The notes under the pieces were generated by a model. It did no database searches. It worked only from the letters and a program-made list of their open reading frames with translations, and was not told where the DNA came from. A DNA stretch of 44,360 bases from Erythrobacter rubeus (lineage in GTDB: Bacteria; Pseudomonadota; Alphaproteobacteria; Sphingomonadales; Sphingomonadaceae): contig NZ_JACXLC010000001.1 of the NCBI RefSeq assembly GCF_014705715.1, forward strand, positions 1 to 44,360, written 5' to 3'. The position numbers and the translations under genes were made by a program. Position 1 is the first letter of the stretch; each line of letters starts with the position of its first letter. Positions 43,837 through 44,360 of the stretch are shown piece by piece.

Positions 43837-44360
43837 ATGAAAGATAGCCCGAAGCCTTCCGTTCTCGTCACCGGAGGAGCCGGTTATATCGGCAGCCATG
43901 CCGTGCTGGCACTGAGAGATGCGGGGTGGGACGTTGCCGTCATCGACAACCTCAGCACCGGGTTTCGCTTTGCCGTGCCTGATGATGTGCCTTTGTATGA
44001 AGGCGATATCGAGGATGCGGACTTGCTCGCGCGGATTTTCGAGGAGCAGGGCACGGGTGCCATCATGCATTTTGCAGGGTCGATAATTGTGCCCGAAAGC
44101 GTCGAGAAACCGCTCGATTATTACCATAACAACACGGTAAAAAGCCGCGCGCTGATCGAAGCTGCGGTTAGGGGCGGTGTTGCGCATTTCCTGTTTTCAT
44201 CGACCGCGGCGACCTATGGAATGCCCGAGGTGTCGTCTGTCCCGGAGGAAGCGGCTGGGAAACCGATCAACCCCTATGGCTGGTCGAAACTCATGACGGA
44301 GCAGATGCTGTCCGACACGTCGGCGGCGCACGCGCTCAATTACTGCGCGCTGAGATATTT
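43837..44360 (+). CDS. galE: UDP-glucose 4-epimerase (3' end beyond window)
   Basis: The frame opens at ATG 43837 and runs off the window after 174 codons. The Rossmann motif VLVTGGAGYIGSHAV, VIDNLSTGF, EGDIEDADLL, MHFAGSIIVPESVEKPLDYY, SSTAATYG and the catalytic YGWSK match short-chain GalE-type epimerases. The Ser/Thr of SSTAATYG and the Tyr/Lys of YGWSK complete the catalytic triad. It interconverts UDP-glucose and UDP-galactose for surface polysaccharides. A related epimerase, such as for uronic acids, cannot be excluded from half a protein. Confidence 0.88.
   Translation, partial: MKDSPKPSVLVTGGAGYIGSHAVLALRDAGWDVAVIDNLSTGFRFAVPDDVPLYEGDIEDADLLARIFEEQGTGAIMHFAGSIIVPESVEKPLDYYHNNTVKSRALIEAAVRGGVAHFLFSSTAATYGMPEVSSVPEEAAGKPINPYGWSKLMTEQMLSDTSAAHALNYCALRY

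Overview
The window looks like chromosomal DNA of a marine alphaproteobacterium of the order Sphingomonadales, probably Erythrobacteraceae. This rests on protein style rather than any database search: an rpoZ product of alphaproteobacterial type, a UPF0262 protein, DUF4197, a DUF3604/PpiC/HupE trio, an ExoD family protein and a GDP-mannose-dehydrogenase-type EPS operon, all in fairly GC-rich DNA with very short intergenic gaps. Both window ends cut genes: a tandem-repeat adhesin on the left and galE on the right. I see no tRNA, rRNA or CRISPR array.

Region 1 (1-7476) is one + strand unit. It holds the C-terminal end of a cadherin/Ig-like repeat adhesin, a TolC-type outer-membrane lipoprotein, a short HlyD/RND adaptor, a second adaptor with a GAF-like N-terminal half, and a polytopic M50 (site-2-protease-like) zinc peptidase fused to a HlyD/lipoyl domain. 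A terminator follows at 7448. The parts resemble a type I secretion system, but no ABC ATPase is present and the M50-HlyD fusion sits in its place. This is the best candidate in the window for an undescribed system.

Region 2 (about 7.2-16.5 kb) is less compact and more AT-rich, with accessory genes: a tandem PilZ protein, a membrane-bound winged-helix/TPR regulator followed by a DUF4402 secreted protein, a decayed staphylococcal-type nuclease gene, an Excalibur/YHYH secreted protein, a 33-residue membrane peptide, a large serine recombinase, and a secreted DUF11-type protein. It reads as an integrated or strongly remodelled island.

Region 3 (16.5-20.8 kb, - strand) is the end of an exopolysaccharide operon: GDP-mannose/UDP-glucose dehydrogenase, GT4 glycosyltransferase, a 59-residue leftover of an O-antigen ligase/polymerase-like membrane protein, a TPR protein and an endonuclease/exonuclease/phosphatase family enzyme.

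Region 4 (20.9-26.9 kb, + strand) has an acyl-CoA racemase/CoA-transferase with a MaoC hydratase, an ExoD protein, then the tightly coupled DUF3604 lipoprotein, PpiC-type isomerase and HupE/UreJ membrane protein. Region 5 (26.9-32.0 kb) is an ABC efflux set (FtsX-type permease, ATPase, HlyD adaptor, NodT-type outer-membrane lipoprotein) facing a TetR regulator across two tandem palindromes.

Region 6 (32-44.4 kb) is housekeeping: ftsH with promoter and terminator, DUF3667, a ParA-type ATPase, rpoZ, a two-HKD phospholipase-D-like protein, dnaB, UPF0262, a degenerate GH25-like protein, cdd, DUF4197, an M14 carboxypeptidase, a DUF4136-like lipoprotein and the start of galE.
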